From positions 310,001 through 374,000 of the forward strand of contig NZ_JAHDTI010000002.1 in the NCBI RefSeq assembly GCF_018531495.1: DNA of 64,000 nucleotides, written 5' to 3'. A program made the translations under genes and the position numbers. The stretch comes from Nonomuraea sediminis (GTDB lineage: Bacteria > Actinomycetota > Actinomycetes > Streptosporangiales > Streptosporangiaceae). Shown here piece by piece: positions 23,781 to 32,304 of the stretch. The stretch's first letter is position 1. Every line of letters starts with the position of its first letter. The notes beneath the pieces were generated by a model that was not told where the DNA came from, ran no database searches, and saw only the letters and a list, made by a program, of their open reading frames with translations.

Positions 23781-24548
23781 ATGGACCGCTTCTATCTGCT
23801 GGACGAGGGACTGGGGCGCAAAGCCGGTGCGGAGAGCACGCAGGGGCGTCTCTCCCTCGTGGAGGCCCGCTCCGCGGCGCATGACGGCGCCCACGACGTG
23901 GGCGACGAGTTCGTCTACGTCATCGACGGCGAGTTGGAGGTCGGCTTCGACGGCCGGACGCACCGCCTCACCCCGGGCATGTGCGTGCTGCTGCCCCGCG
24001 GCGTCGCCCACGCCGTCGGCGAGGGCGGGCACACCCTGCGGCTGACGGCGCCCGGCGAGCCCGAGGACGGCGGGTCCGGCGGCTGGGGCGACAAGGACCG
24101 CTTCTACGTGCTCGACCAGGGCCAGGCGCGGCCAGGACGGATCCCCGTGCCGCCCGCGTTCAGCGTCAAGGCCCGCACCGAGGACACCGACGGGCTGTTC
24201 TCGCTGCTGGAGGTCACCGTGGCGCAGCCCGTGCCGCGCCACGTCCATCACGTGGCCGACGAGTGCATCTACGTGCTCGACGGTGTCCTGGACGTCGAGT
24301 TCGACGGACAGGTCCACCAGGTGGGCAAGGGGCAGTTCGTCCTGCTGCCGCACGGCGTCCCGCACGCCATCAGGCCAGGGTCGAACCCGCCGCCCCGGGT
24401 GATCCAGATCTCCTCACCCGGCGGGTGGGAGTGCGTGGTGGAGGCCCTGATCGAGCACAGGACCGAGGTGAGCAAGGGCAGGCGGTTCGATCCCGCCGCG
24501 CTGAACCGGTACACGCGCCGGTACCACGTCGCCTACGAGGAGGTCTAG
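23781..24548 (+). CDS. Bicupin (two tandem cupin_2 domains)
   Basis: A 255-residue soluble protein with two related cupin barrels. Domain 1 (residues about 20-95) has the strands EFVYVIDGELEVGFDG and LLPRGVAHAV; domain 2 (about 125-210) has HVHHVADECIYVLDGVLDVE and LLPHGVPHAI. Domain 2 keeps the histidines, glutamate and final histidine expected for a metal site. In domain 1 the corresponding start is AHDGAHDVGDEF, which has lost part of that pattern. So domain 2 is probably the active or ligand-binding one. It begins after AGAGGAG and a clear promoter with a palindrome. It ends tail to tail with a tetR gene (CTAG overlap). Substrate unknown; quercetinase-like dioxygenase is a possibility. 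Confidence 0.83.
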   Translation: MDRFYLLDEGLGRKAGAESTQGRLSLVEARSAAHDGAHDVGDEFVYVIDGELEVGFDGRTHRLTPGMCVLLPRGVAHAVGEGGHTLRLTAPGEPEDGGSGGWGDKDRFYVLDQGQARPGRIPVPPAFSVKARTEDTDGLFSLLEVTVAQPVPRHVHHVADECIYVLDGVLDVEFDGQVHQVGKGQFVLLPHGVPHAIRPGSNPPPRVIQISSPGGWECVVEALIEHRTEVSKGRRFDPAALNRYTRRYHVAYEEV

Positions 24549-25099
24549 GAGCGCAGCGCGTCGAGCGCGAGCCGGGTGAAGCGGCGCCAGTCGCCGCTGC
24601 CCGTCCTGATCACCGCCGCCAGTCCGCAGACGAGCATGTAGACGTCCTCGACCCCGGCGTCGGCCCTGATCACCCCCGCCTCCTGGCCGCGCTCGACCAG
24701 CGTCCCCGCGACCTCCTGCAGCGCGCTCCTGCTCTCGCCCGACGGCTCGCCGGAGCCCATGGCCGACTCGATCGCGCCGGACAGGCCGCGGTCCCTGTCG
24801 AGCACCTCGCCGATGTGGCGCAGCAGGAGTTCCAGTCCCGCGCCGGGGTCGGGGGCGGCCAGGCACTCCTGGCGGGCGAAGGCGAGGATCTCGGTGAAGC
24901 GCTGCCCCGCCGCGGCCTCGACGAGCGCCTGGCGGGTGGGGAAGTGCCGGTAGACGGTGCCGATGCCGACCTCGGCCGCCCGTGCCACGTCGGCCATCTG
25001 CACCTGGTCGCCGCGCTCGGCGAACAGCGCGCGTGCCACCTCGAGCACGCGCGCCCTGTTGCGCTCGGCGTCGGCCCGCGTCCTGCTGGATGGCACCAT
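24545..25099 (-). CDS. TetR/AcrR family transcriptional regulator
   Basis: A 184-residue regulator with a full TetR helix-turn-helix (RNRARVLEVARALFAERGDQ, then ADVARAAEVGIGTVYRHFPT). The C-terminal ligand domain (about 85-184) is of the SACE_7040/YcdC-like kind found widely in actinomycetes. It is convergent with the bicupin gene, sharing the four bases CTAG between the stop codons, and the strong dyad upstream of that gene is the likely target. No comparable dyad is visible upstream of tetR itself, so autoregulation is unclear. Confidence 0.87.
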   Translation of the reverse strand: MVPSSRTRADAERNRARVLEVARALFAERGDQVQMADVARAAEVGIGTVYRHFPTRQALVEAAAGQRFTEILAFARQECLAAPDPGAGLELLLRHIGEVLDRDRGLSGAIESAMGSGEPSGESRSALQEVAGTLVERGQEAGVIRADAGVEDVYMLVCGLAAVIRTGSGDWRRFTRLALDALRS

Positions 25100-25140
25100 C
25101 GGAGGCTACCAGCGCCCGCCCGGGGCGACGCCGAGCCGGA

Positions 25141-26454
25141 TCACGCGGGATTCTTGGCCGCTTCGGCCGCCAGCAGGGCCGCGCCGAGCTGGACGGCGGC
25201 CAGGGTGCGCAGCGGGATCGGCGTGGCGGTGAACCCGGTGTCGGCCTCGGTGAACCAGGCGTCGAAGAGCGCGCGCACGCGGGCGTGCTCCTCCCTGATG
25301 GCCGGGGTCAGGTTTCCCGCGGCGAGCTCGGCGTCCAGCAGGCGCAGGTACATCCCCAGGTACCTCAGCCGCAGGCTGTGCTTGAGCTGCTCGTTGCCGA
25401 CGACCTCGGCCACGGTGGCGGGCCGGTCGGCGCCGGGGTGGTCCTCCCATTCGGAGACGAACTCGTCGTGGGTGGCGACGAAGTCCTCCACGGCGCTGCG
25501 GAACGGTGACCGTACCGTCAGCTCGGGCGCGACCTTGGCCAGCGACTCGCTCACCGTGGCGAGCAGGGCGCGCTGGTCGCCGAGGTAGGTCCTGATCACC
25601 TCGCCGTAGACCTGGTCGGTGGGAGTCTCGTCGGAGACGCGCGGGTCGGCCCAGTACGGGAGTTCGGTCACCAGGTGCAGGGCGCCGAAGCGGTCGGCGT
25701 AGTCGACGCTGCCGCCGCCGATGCCGTAGATCGCGCCGAGCTCGGCGCCGCGTGGTGTCACGTACGCGGCCGGGCCGATCTGGACCGCGCTCGGGACCTC
25801 CGGCGGGCCCATGTGCAGCGGCAGCCCCTGGCCGGCCGCCATGGCGGCCAGGTCGGCGGCCACGCCGGGCTCGTTCCTGCTGAGGTAGAAGAAGGCGCCC
25901 TGCAGTTCGCCGTTGTGCAGGGAGTAGACGAAGGCCGGGCGGACCTCGTCCATCAGCCGCATCAGCGCCTCGGTCTCCGGCAGCGTTCGGTCGAAGGTGT
26001 AGCCCTCGCCGGTCAGCGGGAACGTCCACTCGACCTGGTCGGCCTCGCACGGGCGGTAGAAGTGCTCGGCGTAGGCGCGGCGGTCGCCGGGCCGGACGTA
26101 CCAGCCCTCGTTGAGCCGGGCGCCGTCGGGGTCGACACAGGGGATCAGGTGCCAGCGGTAGCCGAACTCCTCGCGCAGCCAGGCGTCGTCGATGAGCCGG
26201 CGCAGCAGGCTGCTCACGGTGAGCGCGCCGATCGGCTCGTTGGGGTGGGGGCCACCGATGATCACCGCGTCGCGGGGGCCGTTGCCGATCGTGGCAACGC
26301 GCAGCGGCTCACCCAGGCGCGAGGCGCCGATGTCGCGCAGCCGTACCAGGTCGGGGTGGGCGGCGGCGAGCTCGTCGAGCTCGGCGTGCATCTGGTCCAC
26401 GGTCGGGAACGCGGCGTAGTCGGGCACCTGGCTCATGTACTTGTCGACGTCCAT
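25141..26454 (-). CDS. M14 family zinc carboxypeptidase-like peptidase
   Basis: A 437-residue cytoplasmic metallopeptidase of the M14 fold. The zinc ligands are H70 and E73 in GGPHPNEPIG and H180 in YSLHNGELQG; the catalytic glutamate is E264 in HLVTELPYW. There is no signal peptide, so it acts inside the cell, probably removing a C-terminal residue from peptides or hydrolysing an amide in a small metabolite. It is divergent from a TetR-MFS-M55 operon, and a 30-base palindrome in the shared promoter (26466-26495) could coordinate them. Confidence 0.87.
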   Translation of the reverse strand: MDVDKYMSQVPDYAAFPTVDQMHAELDELAAAHPDLVRLRDIGASRLGEPLRVATIGNGPRDAVIIGGPHPNEPIGALTVSSLLRRLIDDAWLREEFGYRWHLIPCVDPDGARLNEGWYVRPGDRRAYAEHFYRPCEADQVEWTFPLTGEGYTFDRTLPETEALMRLMDEVRPAFVYSLHNGELQGAFFYLSRNEPGVAADLAAMAAGQGLPLHMGPPEVPSAVQIGPAAYVTPRGAELGAIYGIGGGSVDYADRFGALHLVTELPYWADPRVSDETPTDQVYGEVIRTYLGDQRALLATVSESLAKVAPELTVRSPFRSAVEDFVATHDEFVSEWEDHPGADRPATVAEVVGNEQLKHSLRLRYLGMYLRLLDAELAAGNLTPAIREEHARVRALFDAWFTEADTGFTATPIPLRTLAAVQLGAALLAAEAAKNPA

Positions 26455-26465
26455 GCACGAAACAG

Positions 26466-26495
26466 TAATCTGGATTATTCTAATAATCTAGATTA
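26466..26495. promoter_or_regulatory. 30-base palindrome, probable TetR operator
   Basis: A near-perfect dyad with arms TAATCTGGATTATT and AATAATCTAGATTA, 12 bases before the M14 peptidase start and 36 bases before the tetR start. It is strikingly AT-rich for this genome. The position lets one regulator control both directions. Confidence 0.62.
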
Positions 26496-26531
26496 TGGTT
26501 CTGCCAACCTCGGAACGGAGACGTCGACGCC

Positions 26532-27143
26532 ATGCGGTTGACCAGGGCGGAAAGCAAGGTTGCGAACAAGCGCGCGCTGATCGACGCGGCGCGCGAGATC
26601 GTCGGGAAGGAGGGAGCGCGGGCGCGGCTCGAGGACATCGCCGACCTGGCCGGGCTGACGACGGGGGCCGTCTACTCGTTGTTCGGCGGGAAGAACGGGC
26701 TGATGGTCGCGATGGTCGACGACTACGTCGGCCCGCTCGACCTGCAGCCTATCCAGGACTCCGAGCCCGGCCTCACGCTGGAGGAGGTCGTGGCCGTGAT
26801 CGCCCGCCAGTACTGGCAGATGTCAGCCGATCCCGAGGCCGCCGGGCAGCTGCTGTTCGAGGTCCGCGTGATGGATCTCGTGCTGGCCGACGCCGAGCTG
26901 CTCGCCAAGCTCAACGCGGGGATCAACGCCGCGGAGGTCCAGCTCGCCGCGCACCTCACCGGCCGCGAGCACGACGGGACGCCCATCACGCGCGAGCAGG
27001 CCGTACGCCTGGCCCGTGCGCTCAAGGCGCTGCTGTCCGGCCTCGGGCAGGCCGTGGTGCTCGGCGTCCACGGCGGCTCGGAGCAGTACTTCGTCGACGT
27101 CACCCAGGCCCTGGTCACCTGGCAGGTGCTCGGCCCGGCATAG
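26532..27143 (+). CDS. TetR/AcrR family transcriptional regulator
   Basis: A 203-residue regulator with a typical N-terminal helix-turn-helix (ESKVANKRALIDAAREIVG, then EDIADLAGLTTGAVYSLFGGKNGLM). The C-terminal domain is long and helical with no recognisable ligand motif. It is first in a plus-strand unit followed by an MFS exporter (57 bases later) and an M55 peptidase, and it faces the M14 peptidase gene. The 30-base palindrome in front of it is the probable binding site for autoregulation. Confidence 0.87.
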   Translation: MRLTRAESKVANKRALIDAAREIVGKEGARARLEDIADLAGLTTGAVYSLFGGKNGLMVAMVDDYVGPLDLQPIQDSEPGLTLEEVVAVIARQYWQMSADPEAAGQLLFEVRVMDLVLADAELLAKLNAGINAAEVQLAAHLTGREHDGTPITREQAVRLARALKALLSGLGQAVVLGVHGGSEQYFVDVTQALVTWQVLGPA

Positions 27144-27199
27144 CCAGTACGCGGGTTCGGGGGAACGCGCGGACACCACCCCACCCGAAAGGCAGAACC

Positions 27200-28633
27200 A
27201 TGCGTAGATCCGGATTCGGCGTCATCGCCGCGCCGGTGTTGTTCATCGGCGTCTTCCAGCTGATGGAGTCCATGCTGTCCCCCGCGCTCCCGCTCATCCA
27301 GCGAGATCTGGCCGCCTCCCCCGGCGAGCTCGCGTGGATCTTCACCAGTTCCCTGATCAGCTCGGCGATCGCCACCCCGGTCGTCGGCCGGCTGGCCGAC
27401 GTGTACGACAAGCGCGTCCTGCTGCTGATCCTGATGGCGATCAGCAGTGCCGGAGTCCTGATCGCAGCCCTGGCCTCCAACGTGGTCGTGATGATCGCCG
27501 GCATGGCGGTCGAGGGCGTCTGGCTGGGCATGCTGCCGCTGACCGTCGGGCTGTTCCGCGACACCCTCGAACCCGAGCAGGGAGCGACCGGCAACGGCCT
27601 GGTCATCGGCGTCGCCGCCCTGGCCAGCGCGCTGGGCCTCATCCTGGCCGGACCGATCGCCTCGGCGCTCGGCTACCGGTCGCTGTTCTACCTGGCCCTG
27701 ATCGGCGCGCTGGTGGCCGCGATCTGGGCCTGGATCGCGGTGCCCGCCACTCCCCGCGAGGCCTCCGGACGCGTCGACTGGGCGGGCGGGCTGCTGCTCG
27801 GCGGCGGGCTCGCCCTGCTCATGCTGGGCCTGACCGCCTCCTCGAGCTGGGGCTGGACGGCTCCCGCCACGCTCGCCCTGTTCGCGGCCGCGGCGGTGAC
27901 GCTGGCCCTGTGGGCGTTCGTCGAGCTCCGCACCACCGACCCGCTCGTCGACCTGCGGCTGCTGTCCGGGCGCTCACCGGCGGGGGTGACCGCGATGGGG
28001 TTCGTGTTCGGCTTCGCCTCCTTCGGGCTGGTGGTCGCACTGCCGCTGATGCTGTCGCTGCCCGCCGCGACCGGGTACGGCCTGGGCGCCGACACCCTGT
28101 GGATCGGGATCTACATGTTCCCGCTCGGCATCGCGGGCACCCTGGTCGCGCCGCTGGTCGGGCCGATGACCAGGCTGCTCGGGCGGCGCACCGTGCTGCT
28201 GCTCGGCGGCGGGCTCGTCTCGGCCGGCACCGCCGCGCTGGCCTTCTGGCACTCCTCCCCCTGGGAGATCGTGGCCGGGGTGACGATCATGGGGCTCGGC
28301 GGCGCCATCGGCCTGACCGCCGGGCTCAATGTGGTGGCCGCCGACGTGCCCGCCGACCGGGCGGCCGGGGTCAGCGGCGTGGTCTTCGTCGCCAAGAGCG
28401 TCGGCGGCACCTTCGGGTCGCAGCTCGGCGCCATGGTGCTGGCGGCGGGCGCCGTGGCGGGGGTCCCCTCGGAGAGCAGCTTCGTCAACACCTACCTGCT
28501 CTCCGCGGTGCTCGGCCTGCTCGCCGTCGCGGTCGCCTTCGTGATCCCCGCCGCTGTACGGCAGGCCCAAAACGGCGACGCAGCTTCGGTCCCGGCGCCA
28601 AAGCCTTTGGGGACGGCGGGTGACACGCTGTGA
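27200..28633 (+). CDS. MFS exporter, DHA2 (14-helix) type
   Basis: A 477-residue membrane protein with about 14 hydrophobic helices. Helices 2-3 enclose the loop GRLADVYDKRVLLLI, and helix 5 has the antiporter-like run GLVIGVAALASALGLILAGP. This is the architecture of EmrB/QacA-like drug and peptide exporters. ATG 27200 follows AAAGGCAG. The last codons overlap the region just before the M55 gene, whose GTG start comes 27 bases after this stop. With a TetR upstream and two peptidases around it, a peptide or amino-acid-like compound is a plausible substrate, but this is inference. Confidence 0.87.
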   Translation: MRRSGFGVIAAPVLFIGVFQLMESMLSPALPLIQRDLAASPGELAWIFTSSLISSAIATPVVGRLADVYDKRVLLLILMAISSAGVLIAALASNVVVMIAGMAVEGVWLGMLPLTVGLFRDTLEPEQGATGNGLVIGVAALASALGLILAGPIASALGYRSLFYLALIGALVAAIWAWIAVPATPREASGRVDWAGGLLLGGGLALLMLGLTASSSWGWTAPATLALFAAAAVTLALWAFVELRTTDPLVDLRLLSGRSPAGVTAMGFVFGFASFGLVVALPLMLSLPAATGYGLGADTLWIGIYMFPLGIAGTLVAPLVGPMTRLLGRRTVLLLGGGLVSAGTAALAFWHSSPWEIVAGVTIMGLGGAIGLTAGLNVVAADVPADRAAGVSGVVFVAKSVGGTFGSQLGAMVLAAGAVAGVPSESSFVNTYLLSAVLGLLAVAVAFVIPAAVRQAQNGDAASVPAPKPLGTAGDTL

Positions 28634-28659
28634 CGGACGTCCACGGAAAGGAGCAACCG

Positions 28660-29511
28660 GTGCGGGTCTACATCTCCATCGACATGGAGGGCGTGGGAGG
28701 CATCGCCACCATGGACCAGATCGTCCGCGGCGGCCATGGGTATCCGCGATCGCAGCGGCTGATGACCGCCGAGGCCAACGCCGCCATCGAGGGCGCGTTC
28801 GAGGCCGGCGCCGACAGCGTCCTGATCAACGACAGCCACGGCACCATGGACAACCTGCTGCACGAGGAGCTGGATCCGCGCGCCCGGCTGATCTTCGGCA
28901 CGCCCAAGCTGGACTGCATGGCCGAGGGCATCTCGGCCGAACACGACGTGGCCATGTTCCTGGGCTACCACGCCGCGGCCGGCTCGCCCGGCGTGCTCTC
29001 CCACACCTACTCCTCGCACTTCTACGAGGTGCGGGTCAACGGCAGGCCGGTCTCGGAGGCCGAGGTCAACGCGCTGCAGGCCGCCGCGGTCGGGGTCCCT
29101 GTCGGGTTGCTCACCGGCGACGACGTCATCTGCGGCGTCGCGGAGAAGGCCTTCCCCGGCGTGCACACGGTCGCCGTCAAGGTCGCGCACGGCCACACCG
29201 CCGCGGACAGCCTGTCCCCCGCCGAGGCCAGGCGGTTGATCAAGGAAGCGGCGGCCGAGACCGTGCGGGGAGCCGGGGAACTGACCCCGCTCACCATGCC
29301 CGACGTGCTCGAACTCGAGATCGACATGCCCAGCACCCCCGCCGCCGAGCTGGGGGCGCAGATCCCGGGCGTGCGCAGGATCGCCGACAAGACCCTCGCC
29401 GGCACTTTCCGCACGCCCGCGGAGTTGCTGGGCTGCGTGACGGTCTGCTACCACCTCGCGGCGGAAGCCATGATCGCCCGCATGGCCCTGTTCGGCCGCC
29501 GCGCGCCCTAG
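28660..29511 (+). CDS. M55 family D-aminopeptidase-like protein (DppA type)
   Basis: A 283-residue zinc peptidase. It begins RVYISIDMEGVGGIATMDQI, the invariant opening of DppA proteins with the first zinc ligands aspartate 8 and glutamate 10; further ligand candidates are in VLINDSHGTMDN, LGYHAAAG and the later conserved glutamate in the SEAEVNALQA region. DppA cleaves D-amino-acid peptides such as D-Ala-D-Ala. I use GTG 28660, six bases after AAGGAG, because the homologues start here; an earlier GTG at 28630 is less likely. It ends tail to tail with the SARP gene (CTAG overlap). Potential roles are cell-wall peptide recycling or detoxification of D-peptides. Confidence 0.9.
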   Translation: MRVYISIDMEGVGGIATMDQIVRGGHGYPRSQRLMTAEANAAIEGAFEAGADSVLINDSHGTMDNLLHEELDPRARLIFGTPKLDCMAEGISAEHDVAMFLGYHAAAGSPGVLSHTYSSHFYEVRVNGRPVSEAEVNALQAAAVGVPVGLLTGDDVICGVAEKAFPGVHTVAVKVAHGHTAADSLSPAEARRLIKEAAAETVRGAGELTPLTMPDVLELEIDMPSTPAAELGAQIPGVRRIADKTLAGTFRTPAELLGCVTVCYHLAAEAMIARMALFGRRAP

Positions 29512-32189
29512 GCGGGCAGGCTGCGGCGCAGGGCGCTGGCGTGTTTGAGGTAGTCACGGGCCAGGTTGGGGCGTCCCGCCGAGCGGTGCAGCTCGCCGAG
29601 CAACTGCGTGGAGGAGGCCTCGCCGCTGCGGTCGCCGAGCTCCTGGAAGATCTCCAGCGAGCGTTCGAGCCCGGCCGAGGCGGGCGCCCACTCGCCCCTG
29701 GCCGCCTGCAGCCCGGCCAGGCTCTGCATGGCGTAGGCGCCGCAGTGGCGGTCGCCGAGCGACTCGAAGATGTCCAGGGCGTGCCGGTGCAGCGCCATCG
29801 CGCCGTGCAGCCGGCCGAGCTGCACGCACACGCAGCCCTCCCGGTGCGCGTCGCCGAGTTCCTGGGCCAGGCGCATGGCCTGACCCAGCCACTGCGAGGC
29901 TTGCGCCTCGTCGCCGGACCTCAGCAGCACCCTGCCGATGGCCTGGCGGGTGAACGCCTCGCCGCTGCGGTCGTCGGCGGACATGAACATCTCCAGCGCC
30001 CGCCGGAAGTGGCCGAGCGCCTGCACCAGCCGGCCGCGGAACTGGTTGACCGCGCCGAGGCCGCAGATGGAGGTGGCCTCGGCCCGCCTGTCGCCCAGGT
30101 GGCGGAAGATCTGGCGGGAGCGGGTGAAGCCGTCGGCGGACTCGTCGTAGCGGTCCTGGTAGAGGCTGACCTGGGCGAGCCCGCGCAGCATGGCGGCCTC
30201 GCCGTACCTGTCGCCCTGGGCGCGGGCGGCCTGGAGGGCCACGCTGTGCGTCTGCCGCCAGGTGTCGAGATGGCAGTGCAGGTCCAGGTAAGGGACCATG
30301 GCCGCGGCCAGGCCCCAGGCCGACTCGGCCAGGCCCGACTCGGCGGCCACGCGCACGGCCTCGGCCAGGGCGTGATGCTCGGCCACGAACCAGGTGAGCG
30401 GGTCGGCGGTGAGGCGGTCCAGCGTCTGCTCGGGCAGCCGCCAGCGCGGCGCCCGCGCGGCGGTGAGGCTGAAGACCGTGGTGGGCAGCCTGGCCATGGC
30501 GTGCTCGGTGGTGGCGGTCCAGGCGGCCAGGACCCTGGCGAGGTCCGCGCGGGACGGGCCGCGTTCCAGCGCGTGCGTGCGGACCAGTTCGGGCACGCGG
30601 TAGCGGGGCTGGCCGACCGGGTCGGTGCCGACCAGTTCCAGTAGGTTGACGTCGACCAGGAGGTCGGTGACGTCGTCGGCGCGGTGCCTGCCGAGCGCGG
30701 CGTCCACCACCCAGCCGGGCTGGGCCTGCCCGCCGAGCAGGCCGAGCGTCCCCAGGGTGCGCACGGCCTCGTCGGGCAGGCGCAGATAGCTGCGGTCCAG
30801 GCTGGCCCGGACCTCGTCGAGTACGGCGAGCCGGTCGTCGTCCAGCCGGAGCCGCAGCACCTCAAGCGACCAGCCGGGCCTGCGGGCCAGCCGGGCGCCC
30901 ACGCCGCGGATCGCCAGCGGCAGCCGCCCGCACGCCTCCACGATGGCCAGGGCGGCCTCCGGCTCGCCGGCTAATCGCTCGGCGCCGGCGATGCCGCCGA
31001 GCAGGGCCAGCGACTCGGCCTGGTCGAGCTCGCGCAGGTCGAGGTGGCAGGCCCCGGGCAGCTCGGTGATGCGCCGCCTGCTGGTCACGATCACCGCGCT
31101 GCCGTTGCCGGGCAGCAGCGGCCGCACCTGCCCGGCGTCCAGCGCGTCGTCGAGCAGGATCAGCATGGGCCGCTCGGCCAGCAGCGAGCGCAGCAGCGCG
31201 GACCGCTCGTGGCACGACTCGGGCGGTGCCGTCACGCCCAGCGCCCGCAGCGCCTCGCCCAGCAGGTCGCCCGGCTCCCGCTCGCCCAGCTCCAGGTGGA
31301 GCTGCCCGTCGGGGAACCGCTCGCGTATCGCGTGGGCGGCGTGCACGGCGAGCGCGGTCTTGCCGATCCCGGCAGGCCCGGAGATCACCGTCACCGAGAG
31401 AGCTCCCAGGAGTGCCACCAGCTCTCCGGCCCTGCCCACGAAGTCGGGCACGTCCGGCGGCAGCTGGCGGGGCACGCAGACGGGCGCGGCCACGGCCTCG
31501 TCGGTCAGGACGCTGGTGTGCGCCGCCCGCAGCTCGGCGCCCGGCTCGACGCCCAGCTCGTCCACCAGGCGGGCCCGGATGCCGGCGTAGGCCCGCAGCG
31601 CCTCGGCCTTCCTGCCGCCCGCGTGCAGGGCCAGCAGGAGGCGGGCCCACAGGTCCTCGCGGTAGGGGTGCTCGGCGAGCAGGGCACGCAGCTGGGTCAC
31701 CGCGCCCGCGTGGTCGCCGGATCCCAGCAGCTGGCCGATCAGGGCCTCCGCCGCGGCCAGCCGTACCTCCTGCACGGGGCCCAGGCGGCGGTCCCAGAGC
31801 GGCTGGTCGGGCAGGTCGGACAGCGGCGCCCCGCGCCAGAGCGCCAGCGCCTCGGCGTAGGAGCCCGTGGCGACGAGCTCCTCGAAGGCGAGCAGGTCGA
31901 GCGCGCCCGCGGGCACGTCGATGGCGTAGCCGGAGCCGTCGCCGCGCAGGAACCCGCCGCCCAGGTCGGCGCGGAGCGAGCTGACATAGGTGCGCAGGTT
32001 GGCCTGGGCGGAGCGGGGCGGGTGCCCGGGCCAGAGCACCTCGACGAGGCTGTCGGCGTTGACCACGTGCCCTGCCTCGAGCAGCAACGTGGCCAGGAGT
32101 AACCGCGGCTTCCTTCCGGAGATCCGGACGGGTAGCCCCAGCTCAGACCGCACTTCCAACGGCCCGAGCACACCAAAAGTGACCGTCAT
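29508..32189 (-). CDS. AfsR/SARP family transcriptional regulator (SARP-NB-ARC-TPR)
   Basis: An 893-residue multi-domain regulator. Residues 1-95 are an OmpR-like winged helix (FGVLGPLEVRSELG ... LWPGHPPRSAQANLRTYVS). Residues about 95-240 are the bacterial transcriptional activation domain. Residues about 245-560 are an NB-ARC-type ATPase with Walker A GPAGIGKTAL and Walker B LILLDDALD. Residues about 600-890 are TPR repeats (for example RGLAQVSLYQDRYDESADGF). Full-length SARPs of this kind integrate signals to activate secondary metabolism genes. It is divergent from the M23/amidase wall-hydrolase pair, with 115 bases between, and convergent with the M55 gene. Direct-repeat SARP boxes are not obvious to me in the divergent region. 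Confidence 0.92.
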   Translation of the reverse strand: MTVTFGVLGPLEVRSELGLPVRISGRKPRLLLATLLLEAGHVVNADSLVEVLWPGHPPRSAQANLRTYVSSLRADLGGGFLRGDGSGYAIDVPAGALDLLAFEELVATGSYAEALALWRGAPLSDLPDQPLWDRRLGPVQEVRLAAAEALIGQLLGSGDHAGAVTQLRALLAEHPYREDLWARLLLALHAGGRKAEALRAYAGIRARLVDELGVEPGAELRAAHTSVLTDEAVAAPVCVPRQLPPDVPDFVGRAGELVALLGALSVTVISGPAGIGKTALAVHAAHAIRERFPDGQLHLELGEREPGDLLGEALRALGVTAPPESCHERSALLRSLLAERPMLILLDDALDAGQVRPLLPGNGSAVIVTSRRRITELPGACHLDLRELDQAESLALLGGIAGAERLAGEPEAALAIVEACGRLPLAIRGVGARLARRPGWSLEVLRLRLDDDRLAVLDEVRASLDRSYLRLPDEAVRTLGTLGLLGGQAQPGWVVDAALGRHRADDVTDLLVDVNLLELVGTDPVGQPRYRVPELVRTHALERGPSRADLARVLAAWTATTEHAMARLPTTVFSLTAARAPRWRLPEQTLDRLTADPLTWFVAEHHALAEAVRVAAESGLAESAWGLAAAMVPYLDLHCHLDTWRQTHSVALQAARAQGDRYGEAAMLRGLAQVSLYQDRYDESADGFTRSRQIFRHLGDRRAEATSICGLGAVNQFRGRLVQALGHFRRALEMFMSADDRSGEAFTRQAIGRVLLRSGDEAQASQWLGQAMRLAQELGDAHREGCVCVQLGRLHGAMALHRHALDIFESLGDRHCGAYAMQSLAGLQAARGEWAPASAGLERSLEIFQELGDRSGEASSTQLLGELHRSAGRPNLARDYLKHASALRRSLPA

Positions 32190-32304
32190 GACCGCATCAG
32201 CTCCTCAATGGAGGCCTGACAGCTCTTTGTATCGGTTCTGGACGATTCTTGTGCGGCTAATGCCGACCCTGGTCTCAGGGATCCCAGCCGAAAGGATCAT
32301 TCCC

